This document shows, piece after piece, positions 18,447 through 27,057 of a stretch of 64,000 nucleotides of DNA (position 1 is its first letter; every line of letters starts with the position of its first letter). Below the pieces are notes generated by a model. It saw only the letters and a list, made by a program, of their open reading frames with translations, searched no databases and had not been told where the DNA came from. The stretch is taken from the NCBI GenBank assembly GCA_951813295.1, contig CATOTI010000001.1:930001-994000 (forward strand), written 5' to 3'. The position numbers and the translations under genes are program-made. The stretch comes from an uncultured Pseudomonadales bacterium. GTDB taxonomy: Bacteria > Pseudomonadota > Gammaproteobacteria > Pseudomonadales > Azotimanducaceae.

Positions 18447-19522
18447 CGGCAGCGCTGCACGACGAGGCAAGTCGAATCATCCGGCCCGGGTTCACGGCCG
18501 AGAACACCAAGACCCTGCCAAATAGCATCGATATCCGGCGCTTTTGCCACTACGCCATCCAGTAGCCGTTGTTCCTTCTCTTTGAGCGTGGGCGCTTTGA
18601 GATATTCGAGGACGCCGTCCGATTGCACGACAAGCACGTCGTTCTGGTGCATCTCTCGTCGTTCGGTTTGATAGGAGACCTTGGGGAAGAGCCCGATCGG
18701 CTTACCTTTGTTGGTGAGGTACTCGCCGGATCCCGAGGCGACGAAAATCGGCTGCGGAAAGTGGCCGGCATTGGCATAGGCCACCTCGTTCGTGCGGACG
18801 TCCACGAGCCCCAGAAAGTACGTCGCGTGCTTGCCGACTTCTAGGTCCAGAAACTCGCGGTTGAGCCGGGCCAGCATGTGCGCCGGATCCTCCGGTATTC
18901 CACGCGGGGGAACCTCACGAAGCACTTTTCTCGACAGATTGCGCAGCATGAGCGTCACGAAAGCAGACGACGCGCCGTGCCCCGAAACGTCCGCGATGTA
19001 GAAAGCCAGCATGTTCGCGGTGATGCGGAAATAGTCGACGAAGTCGCCCGAGAGCAGCAGCGACGGGCGCATCGCGTGATAGAAGCGGTAGCCATTGAGC
19101 TCGAGGGGCGTTTTCGGCAACAGACTACGCTGCACCTGTCGTCCCGCTTCCTGGTCCCGCTCGACGTCGACGAGAAAGCGGTTGTCGAGCACGGCGTCCT
19201 GCGTCTTGGCGATGGCGATGTCGATCCGTTCACGAAGCTTGTAGACGCTGTCCACAAAATCGCTGGCGCCGTGGCGGAAAAGATCGAGCAGGTGCTCTGC
19301 CGCCGGCATGGCCGGAGCCGCCGCAATGATGGGCACTTTGGCAACAAGGGAACGGATCCGAGCGATCACCTCTACATCAGTTCCCGTCACGATCAGATCG
19401 GCCGATTGGAGCGTGGCGCGATCGTCGCCGCGCGCAACGATCGAGTCGAAGCCGCTGTCGATCAGGTGTTGGAGAATGACGGCGACGCGTGCGCCGTCCG
19501 AATCCACCACCGCAATCGTCAT
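18443..19522 (-). CDS. SpoIIE/RsbU-type PP2C phosphatase with pseudo-receiver domain
   Basis: A 359-residue regulator. Residues 1-115 look like a response-regulator receiver (MTIAVVDSDGARV), but the strand that normally ends in the phosphorylated Asp reads ADLIVTGTD, so the acceptor Asp seems lost. A helical linker (120-150, QEAGRQVQRSLLPKTP) leads to the PP2C-type domain: LSGDFVDYF, IADVSGHGASSAFVTLMLRN, NAGHFPQPI, and VVQSDGVLEYL. The Asp residues for metal binding are present. Its partner is probably the STAS protein encoded by the overlapping next gene. Confidence 0.88.
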   Translation of the reverse strand: MTIAVVDSDGARVAVILQHLIDSGFDSIVARGDDRATLQSADLIVTGTDVEVIARIRSLVAKVPIIAAAPAMPAAEHLLDLFRHGASDFVDSVYKLRERIDIAIAKTQDAVLDNRFLVDVERDQEAGRQVQRSLLPKTPLELNGYRFYHAMRPSLLLSGDFVDYFRITANMLAFYIADVSGHGASSAFVTLMLRNLSRKVLREVPPRGIPEDPAHMLARLNREFLDLEVGKHATYFLGLVDVRTNEVAYANAGHFPQPIFVASGSGEYLTNKGKPIGLFPKVSYQTERREMHQNDVLVVQSDGVLEYLKAPTLKEKEQRLLDGVVAKAPDIDAIWQGLGVLGREPGPDDSTCLVVQRCR

Positions 19523-19680
19523 GACTCAACACCCACCAGCGGGACCGATGGGAGCCGAACCGTACTCCTTAAGCGGGGCGGGTACAACACAGCGCGCGTC
19601 ACGCGACGATCTGACTCGACAAAACTGGTGAACTCGGTTTTCGGTCATCGCTACAAGAGACGGACGAAGCCGACGACCCC

Positions 19681-20457
19681 TCATTCCTCAACCTCACGAA
19701 GTGCCAGGACGCCCGCCAGGCGTAGCTCCTCGAATGTCGTAAGAACGTTCTTTTCGACGCGTGCAGCGGGCTGACCCAACTCATCGGCAACAGCCGCAAT
19801 CGTTCGCCCCAAATCGCCGCCCGCGCCGTCGAGGTGCTGGAGCAGCCGGAACGTCGCCGCATTCGATTCCATGAACTTTACGCGGTCGTCGGCGTCGCGA
19901 TAGACGATGAGATACGTCGGATGCTCCGGCGCGCTCACCGGTTGGTTCTTCGGACCGATGAGATGTACCGGGTACCGGTACTGCAACGGCCACGCATACG
20001 GCGACAGGCGCAGCTGCACTTCATCCAGGTGCTCCGCGTCGAGCGGCTCGTCGAGGTAAGCGACGGGTTCGTCCTCACGAAAATCGAGCGCGAGTTCGAC
20101 CCATTCGTAGTGGCAGAGTTCAAGTCGAAACGGGCGCTCCACATCGGCTGGCGCTTCGTCGGAGAGGAACTCGAGGAATTCCTCCGGGATCTGGATGAAG
20201 TAGGGCGACTCCGAGATATGGCGGTGCACGAATCCGCGCACCAGATCATGCCATTCGGTATCCGACGTGATCGATCGGAACACTCGGAAGGTCGAAGAAA
20301 GGAAGCCTTCGATATTCCGATAGAAGAGGTCCGCGTAGATATCCATACGCCGCGCTTCGATGCCTTCGGGCGGCTGATTGCGCTCCGGATTGCGAATGTA
20401 CGCCGCGAAATCGAGCTGCAGCGCCTGGAATCCGGGGAGGTTTGAGCCGTCTGACAT
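19681..20457 (-). CDS. bufC: DUF2063 protein, BufC/HvfC-type RiPP maturation partner
   Basis: A 258-residue protein with an N-terminal DUF2063 domain (FAAYIRNPE... ARRMDIYADLFYRNIEGFLSSTFRVFRSI) and a C-terminal winged-helix-like part (AAVADELGQPAARVEKNVLTTFEELRLAGVL). In bufferin and HvfABC operons the DUF2063 protein works with the DUF692 enzyme, probably to recognise the precursor leader. Six bases separate it from the DUF692 gene upstream. The gene order precursor-DUF692-DUF2063 supports the assignment. The name follows family usage; the product is not proven. Confidence 0.85.
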   Translation of the reverse strand: MSDGSNLPGFQALQLDFAAYIRNPERNQPPEGIEARRMDIYADLFYRNIEGFLSSTFRVFRSITSDTEWHDLVRGFVHRHISESPYFIQIPEEFLEFLSDEAPADVERPFRLELCHYEWVELALDFREDEPVAYLDEPLDAEHLDEVQLRLSPYAWPLQYRYPVHLIGPKNQPVSAPEHPTYLIVYRDADDRVKFMESNAATFRLLQHLDGAGGDLGRTIAAVADELGQPAARVEKNVLTTFEELRLAGVLALREVEE

Positions 20458-20463
20458 CCGCTG

Positions 20464-21312
20464 TCAGGCGAATCGCGCTTGCAGCGCGCGGGCGTGCTCG
20501 ACCTCGTCGAGAAGCTTCGCGACCGGGGGGAAATTGAAGTCGCGCTCGATCAGCGTCGGTCGGGGTCCATAGAGTTCGTAAGCGCGCTCGAGCAGGTCCC
20601 AGACGGGATCGATGACCGCGGCCCCGTGGGTATCGATTCGGATGTCTGGCGCTTCGACATAATGGCCCGCAACGTGGATGTACATCGTCCGATCGCCCGG
20701 TAATGCCTCGAGAAACGCGTTGGCGTCGTAGCCGTGATTGATGCTGTTGACGTAGATGTTGTTGACGTCCAACAACAGTCCGCAGTCCGCTTCATCGACG
20801 ACCGCGTTGATGAACTCGACCTCACGCATCTCCGCACCGGGCGCCGCGTAATAAGAGACATGTTCGATGCCCACCGGACGCTCGAGCACGTCGGCCGTCG
20901 TGCGAACCCGATTCGCAACGTAGTGAACAGCCTCTTCCGTAAACGGAATCGGCATCAGATCGTAGAGATGGCCCATATCGCTGCACGCCGAGAGGTGCTC
21001 GGTGTACCACTCGATCTCGTGTTCATCGAGAAAGGCTTTGACGTCTTTCAGAAAGTCGATGTCGAGTGCGCTCGGACTTCCGAGCGAGAGGGACAGTCCG
21101 TGGCAGACGAACGGAAAGCGCTCGGTAAAGTAACGAAAACGGCGGCCGAAACGACCGCCGATCCCGATCCAGTTCTCGGGTGCGACTTCCATGAAGTCGA
21201 CACCGCGGCTAACCAGGTGCTCGTGGTCGAAGAGGTCCGGCATCATGCCTCGGCGAAGCCCGAGGCCGGCCCCTTCGACCGGCGATGGTGGGCGCGTCAT
21301 CTGTTGAGTCAT
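20464..21312 (-). CDS. bufB: DUF692 multinuclear iron oxygenase, BufB/HvfB type
   Basis: A 282-residue TIM-barrel enzyme of the DUF692 / MbnB family. It would use two or three iron ions and oxygen to modify Cys residues of the precursor encoded just upstream. Visible marks: FMEVAPENWIGIGG, HGLSLSLGSP, EHLSACSD, GIEHVSYYAAP, LLLDVNNIYVNSINHG, HVAGHYVEAPD, IDTHGAAV and LIERDFNFP, which hold the His, Asp and Glu ligands expected of the family. In HvfB-type enzymes Cys of EGKCG motifs is turned into a thiooxazole-type heterocycle. Spacing: 37 bases after the precursor gene. Confidence 0.92.
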   Translation of the reverse strand: MTQQMTRPPSPVEGAGLGLRRGMMPDLFDHEHLVSRGVDFMEVAPENWIGIGGRFGRRFRYFTERFPFVCHGLSLSLGSPSALDIDFLKDVKAFLDEHEIEWYTEHLSACSDMGHLYDLMPIPFTEEAVHYVANRVRTTADVLERPVGIEHVSYYAAPGAEMREVEFINAVVDEADCGLLLDVNNIYVNSINHGYDANAFLEALPGDRTMYIHVAGHYVEAPDIRIDTHGAAVIDPVWDLLERAYELYGPRPTLIERDFNFPPVAKLLDEVEHARALQARFA

Positions 21313-21349
21313 TCGCCTAGGGGCGATTCAAACGCGCCATTAGAGCTGC

Positions 21350-21745
21350 TTAGGCTGCGCCTCCGCATTTGCCTTCGCCGCACTTACCTTCGGTGTCGCC
21401 GCCGTCGCCGCACTTGCCTTCACCGCACTTGCCTTCAGCGTCGTCGCCTTCGCCGCACTTACCTTCGCCGCACTTACCCTCGGCGCCGTCATCTTTGCCT
21501 TCGTCGCCTTCGCCACACTTGCCTTCGCCGCATTTACCTTCGGCGTCGTCACCTTCACCACACTTGCCTTCGCCACACTTCCCTTCGCCATCGGCGTCGG
21601 CAAGAAGGTCGAAACCGTCTTCCAGGGACGTGGCTTCGAACGGATTGACGTCGACGTCCGCCGATGCGGTTGCCAAGGACGCAACAAATACCGTGCCGAC
21701 CGCTGCAGCGATGGGCTTCATTTTCCGATTCAACATGTTCGTCAT
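21350..21745 (-). CDS. bufA: Bufferin/HvfA-type Cys-rich RiPP precursor with ten EGKCG motifs
   Basis: A 131-residue secreted precursor. A Sec signal (KPIAAAVGTVFVASLATASA) ends about residue 29. After a short acidic stretch come ten EGKCG motifs in five tandem pairs (Cys at 57/62, 72/77, 92/97, 107/112, 122/127), separated by acidic spacers such as EGDDA, EGDEGKDDGA and DGGDT. EGKCG is the hallmark of bufferin and HvfA peptides, thought to bind copper in the periplasm after modification. An AAGGAG lies just before ATG 21745; ATG 21736 is an alternative start. About 100 bases upstream (21822-21845, minus strand) is a GAAC-N17-GTC pattern, weakly like an ECF-sigma promoter. Confidence 0.9.
   Translation of the reverse strand: MTNMLNRKMKPIAAAVGTVFVASLATASADVDVNPFEATSLEDGFDLLADADGEGKCGEGKCGEGDDAEGKCGEGKCGEGDEGKDDGAEGKCGEGKCGEGDDAEGKCGEGKCGDGGDTEGKCGEGKCGGAA
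21353..21590 (-). repeat. Tandem EGKCG-coding repeats
   Basis: The 3' half of the precursor gene is built of near-identical units of about 45-60 bases that each encode an EGKCGEGKCG pair plus an acidic spacer. The pattern suggests growth by unequal crossing-over or slippage. On the other strand the same DNA reads as SPHLPSPHLPS, which is not coding. Confidence 0.8.
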
Positions 21746-21890
21746 CTCTCCTTCGGCGTTGATGCGCCTTGTGTTTTTTTGGATCCCAAGATCTCAAGCA
21801 CGCGAAGCGTACAGGCTTTCTGACCGATCGCGATGGCAATAGTTCATCTCGAGCGCCGACCGTTCGACCGCCCGTCGGACGCACCTCGGG

Positions 21891-24800
21891 TCACTTACTC
21901 AACCCGAGTTGCTGCTCGACCGGCTCGAAAATCCTTGCCAGACGTACTTCTGAAACCTTGCCACGGGTTTTGATCTTCTGACTGAACGTCGCGACGCGAA
22001 GCTCCTGGATCGCGTAGCCGAGCTCACTCGTCGTACTCGTCCGTCCCGCATCGTGGATGATGGCGTCGAGCCGTGCCTGCCACTCGCTGATCGTGACGAT
22101 CCCGCGCTGATCACGCTCGACGTTACCCGCCAGGTTCGTCAGCCGATAACTGAGCGCTTGTAGATACCGGGGAATATCCGCCAAGCGATCCTTAGGCAGC
22201 TGGGCCAGGAAGTCCTTACCGACCAGGTCGGCAAGCTGTGCACTCGCGTCGGCTTTTGTTTCTTCGAACGCGGGCGACGTCATCGAATCCAGCTTCTTGG
22301 CGACCTCGAATCGCCAGGACAACATCTCGCGGACGTGCTCGACGGTCGTCTGGAAGGTCGAATAAAAGCCCGCGCGACGCGCCGCCATCCGTTCGTCGAA
22401 CGCCGCCTTGGTCGTCGGCAACGGATCGCCGTCGAAAAACGTAAACCAGGCGCTCGCCATGATGACGCCGTCGACGAGCTCGGCCATCGTGCCAAGAGAT
22501 GCGAAATGAAGCGCCGTGCGGGTTTCGCGCTCGAGTTCACGCCGCATCTGGCGAACCGCGCGCCTCTCAGCCAGAAGCGCAAGGCGGGCGTAGCCTTGCC
22601 GGTTCGTGAATTCCTTTCCTTTCGCAGTCGGCTGGATGATGAGGTCGACGGATGAGCCGCGATCGACCAGCACCGGGTAGACCATCGACTGGCCCGCCGG
22701 AGTCTTGACGCGCTTCTCCGCCGGAACGCCATCGTCGGGAAAGGCTTCGAGCGCGGCCGCTTCGTGCACCTCACGAAAATCGCCCGTGAGCTGCTGTTCG
22801 ACCCGCGCGATGAGACGACTTTTGAGCGCCGCGAGATCCCGTCCCTGATCGACGATTCGTCGTTTTGCACCAACCACCTGGACGTTCACACGGAGATGAT
22901 CCTCGATGATCTCGTCGCGGAAATCCTCGGGCCGCGCACGGACGCCGTAAAGGCTCGCCAACGCATCGCTAAGCCGATGCAACAGCTTGCCCTGGCGGTA
23001 GATGGACGAACCGAGCAAAACCGGCGTCAGGTCGCTGGCCCGGTCGGGGATCGGCACGAGCTGTCGACGGATCGATTTCGGCAAGCTCTTCAGAAGGGCC
23101 GCAATCTTCACTTCGAGAAAACCGGGTACGAGCCATTCGAGCGGTTCTTCGCCGAGCGCGGGTAGAAGCCCGAGATCGACGCGGATCGATACGCCGTCGT
23201 CGCTTGCGCCCGGCGCGAATTTGTAGCGCACCGGTAGCTTCAACACACCGACCTCGAGGGTTGCGGGGAAGGCCTCGTCCGTCAGATGGACGTCAACGTC
23301 CGTGGTGAGGTCAGCCTCGGTCATCGTGAGCAAATCGAGGTCACGCTGCTTCGCGCGTTTCAACCACACCTCGAAGGTTTTGACGCTCAACACATCCGCC
23401 GGTAGACGGTCGAGGTAGAAGTCGCGTCGAACCGAGTCAGCAACGAGTAGATCCGCTCGGCGACCCTTTGCCTGTCGTGTGCGTACTTCGCGCTCGAGCG
23501 CTTCGTTGGCATCGAGAAACGTTGCCTTCAGGCGACGGTCGCGACTGACGATCGCCGACTCGACGAAAAGCTCTCGACTGACGACCGGGTCGATGTCCGC
23601 GTAGCGTTTCGGGCGATCGGCGACGACCACGAGGCCATAAATCGTCACACGTTCGGAGGCGATCACTTCGCCGCGCCGTTCGTCCCATCGCGGCTCGGAA
23701 TAGGTCCGTTTCGCAAGGTGCGAACCTGCCTGTTCGACCCAGCGCGGTTCGATCTCCGCCGCCGTACGCGCGTAGGTCGCGCCCGTATCGGCGATTTCGG
23801 CAGCGAGAAGCCACTTGGGACGTCGTTTCTTCAGGCCCGAACCCGGAAAGATGCGGAACTTGAGACCGCGCGCACCGTCGTAGTCGCCCTTGTCGTTCTT
23901 CGTGCCGATGAAGGCGAGCGAACCCACCACGATCGCGCGGTGCACGCTCGCGTACTCGGCGGGCGTCTTGTTGAGTTTCAGCCCGAGCGTCTTGCACGTC
24001 GTCAGCAACTGTCGATGCGTCGCGCGCCACTCGCCTACCCGCAAGGGGCTCAGAAACTGGCGCTCCATCGCCCGGCGAAAGCCACTTCGAGTGGTCTCGC
24101 GGCGTCGCTCGTCGAGCCATGACCAGACCTTCAACAACGCAAGAAAATCGGACGATTCGTCATTGAAGATCACGTGCGCCTGATCAGCCGCATCGCGCCG
24201 ATCCAGCGGACGCACGCGCGGATCCTGAATCGCGAGGCCCGAAACGATGATTAGGACCTCCGCGAGCGCGCCGGTCCGACCCGCCTCGATCAGCATTCGC
24301 GCGAGGCGGGGATCAACCGGCAGGCGAGCCATCTGATGACCAATCTTCGTCAACCGGTCGCCTTCGATGGCGCCTAGTTCAACGAGCAGCCGAACCGCAT
24401 CGCGTACGACGCGCGGGTCTGGTGGATCGATAAATGGGAACCGCTCGATGTCGCCCAGCCGGTGCGCGCGCATCGTCAACACCACCGAGGCCAGATTCGT
24501 GCGCGTGAGTTCCGGATCGGTGAACTCGCGCCGACCGTCGAAATCCGATTCTTCGTAGAGCCGGTAAGCGACGCCTGGACCAACCCGCCCGCAACGCCCC
24601 GCCCGCTGCGCGGCACTCGCTTGCGACACCGCTTCGATCGGCAACCGCTGCAACTTCGACCGGTAGCTGTATCGGCTGATGCGCGCGAAGCCCGGGTCGA
24701 TCACGTAGCCGATGTTCGGCACCGTCAAACTGGTCTCGGCGACGTTTGTCGCCAGCACGACGCGTTGCCGCTGACTCTGCCTGAAGACCCGCTGCTGCTC

Positions 24801-25781
24801 GCTGAACGGCAAACGAGCGTACAGCGGAAGTATCTCGAACTGTTCGGAGAAACGTCTCTTAAGCCATTGTGTTGTATCGAATATTTCCCGTTCGCCCGAC
24901 TGAAAGACCAGTACGTCGCGTGCGCTCGTGCCTCGTTTTCGCGCGATCCCCTGCAAACAATCTGCGAGCGTCTCGAAGGCGTTCTCGGCAACCGGGCGAT
25001 ACTCGATGTCGACCGGATAGCCGCGCCCGGAAACCTCGACGATCGGTGCATCGTGGAAATGCCTCGAGAAGGCTTCGACGTCGATCGTCGCACTCGTGAT
25101 GATCACCTTGAGATCGTCGCGACGATCGAGCAGCCGCTTCATGTAGCCGATCAGCAGATCGACGTTGAGGCTTCGCTCGTGGGCCTCGTCAATGATGATC
25201 GCTTCGTAGCGCGACAGGAGCCGATCCGACTGGATCTCGTTCAGAAGCAAACCGTCCGTCATCACCTTGATGATGGTGTCGTCAGAGACGCGGTCGTCAA
25301 AACGCACGGCGTAGCCGACTTCCCGGCCAAACTCGACGCCCATCTCTTCGGCAATCCGCGCCGATACCGTGCGTGCGGCTAGTCGTCGGGGCTGCGTATG
25401 GGCGATCTGCCCTCGCCTGCCAATGCCGGCCGCAAGGCAGGCTTTCGGGAGCTGGGTGGTCTTGCCGGATCCGGTCTCGCCTGCAACGACAAGGACACGA
25501 TTCGTCTTGAGCAGTTCGACGATTTCATCGATCCGGTCGGTGATCGGAAGTTCCGGCGGGAACACCGGTTCCGGCAGCGTCTCGCGCACAACCGGCGCGC
25601 CACGTGAACGCGACGCCTGAGCACGGCTTGGTGGGTTACCCGTCGATTCGGGCGTCGCGTGAGCGCCACCACGGCGCCGACGACGGCGACGCGACGAGCG
25701 CGCTACGCCGCCCTCGTTGGGTGCCGAGGGCGCAGGCGTGGGGGGGCTTGCCGAACGGCTACCGCCCGCCTCGTTGTCCAT
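21891..25781 (-). CDS. hrpA: ATP-dependent RNA helicase HrpA
   Basis: A DEAH-box helicase of 1296 residues, typical of HrpA (about 1300). A low-complexity Arg/Pro-rich N-terminus (1-70, with RRRRRRRGG) precedes the helicase core: Walker A GETGSGKTT (101-109), TQPRRLAART, the DEAH box (198-201), and SAT in ITSATIDVEAF. Helicase C, ratchet and OB-like regions follow, then the long C-terminal DUF3418 region. HrpA acts in mRNA processing and rescue of collided ribosomes. The extended Arg-rich tail may add RNA binding. The gene is 25 bases after the VWA gene. Confidence 0.95.
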   Translation of the reverse strand: MDNEAGGSRSASPPTPAPSAPNEGGVARSSRRRRRRRGGAHATPESTGNPPSRAQASRSRGAPVVRETLPEPVFPPELPITDRIDEIVELLKTNRVLVVAGETGSGKTTQLPKACLAAGIGRRGQIAHTQPRRLAARTVSARIAEEMGVEFGREVGYAVRFDDRVSDDTIIKVMTDGLLLNEIQSDRLLSRYEAIIIDEAHERSLNVDLLIGYMKRLLDRRDDLKVIITSATIDVEAFSRHFHDAPIVEVSGRGYPVDIEYRPVAENAFETLADCLQGIARKRGTSARDVLVFQSGEREIFDTTQWLKRRFSEQFEILPLYARLPFSEQQRVFRQSQRQRVVLATNVAETSLTVPNIGYVIDPGFARISRYSYRSKLQRLPIEAVSQASAAQRAGRCGRVGPGVAYRLYEESDFDGRREFTDPELTRTNLASVVLTMRAHRLGDIERFPFIDPPDPRVVRDAVRLLVELGAIEGDRLTKIGHQMARLPVDPRLARMLIEAGRTGALAEVLIIVSGLAIQDPRVRPLDRRDAADQAHVIFNDESSDFLALLKVWSWLDERRRETTRSGFRRAMERQFLSPLRVGEWRATHRQLLTTCKTLGLKLNKTPAEYASVHRAIVVGSLAFIGTKNDKGDYDGARGLKFRIFPGSGLKKRRPKWLLAAEIADTGATYARTAAEIEPRWVEQAGSHLAKRTYSEPRWDERRGEVIASERVTIYGLVVVADRPKRYADIDPVVSRELFVESAIVSRDRRLKATFLDANEALEREVRTRQAKGRRADLLVADSVRRDFYLDRLPADVLSVKTFEVWLKRAKQRDLDLLTMTEADLTTDVDVHLTDEAFPATLEVGVLKLPVRYKFAPGASDDGVSIRVDLGLLPALGEEPLEWLVPGFLEVKIAALLKSLPKSIRRQLVPIPDRASDLTPVLLGSSIYRQGKLLHRLSDALASLYGVRARPEDFRDEIIEDHLRVNVQVVGAKRRIVDQGRDLAALKSRLIARVEQQLTGDFREVHEAAALEAFPDDGVPAEKRVKTPAGQSMVYPVLVDRGSSVDLIIQPTAKGKEFTNRQGYARLALLAERRAVRQMRRELERETRTALHFASLGTMAELVDGVIMASAWFTFFDGDPLPTTKAAFDERMAARRAGFYSTFQTTVEHVREMLSWRFEVAKKLDSMTSPAFEETKADASAQLADLVGKDFLAQLPKDRLADIPRYLQALSYRLTNLAGNVERDQRGIVTISEWQARLDAIIHDAGRTSTTSELGYAIQELRVATFSQKIKTRGKVSEVRLARIFEPVEQQLGLSK

Positions 25782-25806
25782 GATTCGTTTCCTCGCGGAA
25801 ACCGCC

Positions 25807-26973
25807 CTACTTGGAGAGTAGGTTCATCCCTTCTTCGAGCCCCCGGATCGTCAGCGGGAACATGCGTCCCTCGACGAGTTCCTGGGTCATCGAGACGGAA
25901 GTGGAATATTCCCACGTCTCCTGCGGCGTTGGATTGATCCAGACGAGCCGTTCGTAGAGCGAGGAAAAGCGCGACAACCACGTCGCCCCCGGCTCTTCGT
26001 TCCAATGCTCGACGCTTCCCCCCGCATGTGTGATTTCGTACGGCGCCATCGTGGCGTCACCGACGAAGACCACTTTGTAGTCCTGTGCGTACTTGTTGAG
26101 GATTTCCCAGGTCGGAATCCGCTCGTTCATCCGTCGGCGGTTGTCTTTCCAAACCGACTCATAAATGAAGTTGTGGAAGTAGAAGCTCTCCAAGTGCTTG
26201 AACTCGGTGCGCGTGGCCGAAAAGAGCTCTTCGCAAACCTTTACATGGGCATCCATCGACCCGCCGATATCGAGCAACAGCAATACCTTGACGGTGTTCT
26301 TCCGCTCCGGGCGCATCTTGATGTCGAGCATCCCGCCGTTGTGCGCGGTCGAGCGGATCGTGTCGTCCATGTCGAGTTCTTCTTCTCGACCGGTACGTGC
26401 GAACTTGCGAAGACGCCGTAGCGCCATCTTGATGTTCCGGGTCCCGAGTTCGACCGAATCGTCGAGGTTTTTGTACTGACGCTGATCCCAGACCTTCTTG
26501 GCCTTCTTCTTCTTGCCCCGTCCGAGGCCGCCCTCGCCCTTCTTGCCTTCTTTATCGGCGTCGCCTTCGTCGCCGTCCTTACCTTCTTCGCCCTCTTCGG
26601 CTTTTTTCGCCTCTTCTTCCTTTGCCTTCTTGAACGCTTCGATCAGCTTTTCGAGGCCGCCGAGCGATTCGATTTCGGCCAGCTCTTCCGCGCTCAACGA
26701 CTGTTCGAACTCGTGACGTAGCCACTCGTCCGGAATGAGCGACTCGAGCATGCCGTGCAGGTCTTCCAAGCCCTTGAAATAGGAACTGAACGCACGGTCG
26801 AACTTATCGTAGTTCTTCTCGTCTTTGACCATGCAGGTTCGCGACAGGAGGTAGAAATCGTCGACGTTGCTGTAGACGACCCCTTGATCGAGCGCGGCGA
26901 GCAAATCCATGAGCTCGCGAATCGTGACCGGGACCTTGTAGCGTCGAAGCGTCAGGAAAAAGTTGATGAGCAC
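25807..26973 (-). CDS. VWA-domain protein, CoxE-like
   Basis: A 388-residue protein. The N-terminal part (1-110) is typical of CoxE-like proteins (LTLRRYKVPVTIRELMDLL). A highly charged Lys/Glu/Gly linker spans about 115-160 (EEGEEGKDGDEGDADKEGKK). The von Willebrand A domain starts at LLLLDIGGSMD, whose DxGxS forms the MIDAS metal site (Asp235). It pairs with the MoxR ATPase encoded upstream, an arrangement known for chaperones that activate metalloenzymes or envelope complexes. Its target is not evident here. Confidence is high for the family, low for the target. Confidence 0.88.
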   Translation of the reverse strand: MLINFFLTLRRYKVPVTIRELMDLLAALDQGVVYSNVDDFYLLSRTCMVKDEKNYDKFDRAFSSYFKGLEDLHGMLESLIPDEWLRHEFEQSLSAEELAEIESLGGLEKLIEAFKKAKEEEAKKAEEGEEGKDGDEGDADKEGKKGEGGLGRGKKKKAKKVWDQRQYKNLDDSVELGTRNIKMALRRLRKFARTGREEELDMDDTIRSTAHNGGMLDIKMRPERKNTVKVLLLLDIGGSMDAHVKVCEELFSATRTEFKHLESFYFHNFIYESVWKDNRRRMNERIPTWEILNKYAQDYKVVFVGDATMAPYEITHAGGSVEHWNEEPGATWLSRFSSLYERLVWINPTPQETWEYSTSVSMTQELVEGRMFPLTIRGLEEGMNLLSK

Positions 26974-27002
26974 GATGGTTACCTACGGCTTGTCTTGGGG
27001 GA

Positions 27003-27018
27003 CGGCCCTTTCGGGCCG
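27003..27018 (-). repeat. Intercistronic hairpin 1 between moxR and the VWA gene
   Basis: CGGCCC-TTTC-GGGCCG pairs perfectly (6 bp, 4-base loop) in the 84-base gap between the MoxR-type gene and the VWA gene. Confidence 0.45.
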
Positions 27019-27027
27019 CCGTGACAC

Positions 27028-27050
27028 CCGGGTGGCACGAGGCCACCCGG
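27028..27050 (-). repeat. Intercistronic hairpin 2 between moxR and the VWA gene
   Basis: CCGGGTGGC-ACGAG-GCCACCCGG is a perfect 9-bp GC-rich stem with a 5-base loop, eight bases after the MoxR-type stop. It could attenuate transcription or set a different level of the two partners. No T-run follows. Confidence 0.5.
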
Positions 27051-27057
27051 TCGGGGG

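Noticed and set aside
21353..21590. Direct repeats considered as a CRISPR array
   Set aside because: The repeats are in-frame protein-coding units of about 45-60 bases with no unique spacers and no cas genes.
20734..21648. Plus-strand open frame with Arg/Cys/Leu-rich tail over bufA and bufB
   Set aside because: The repeats are the complement of the EGKCG units. The minus-strand reading has a signal peptide and a known motif, so it wins.
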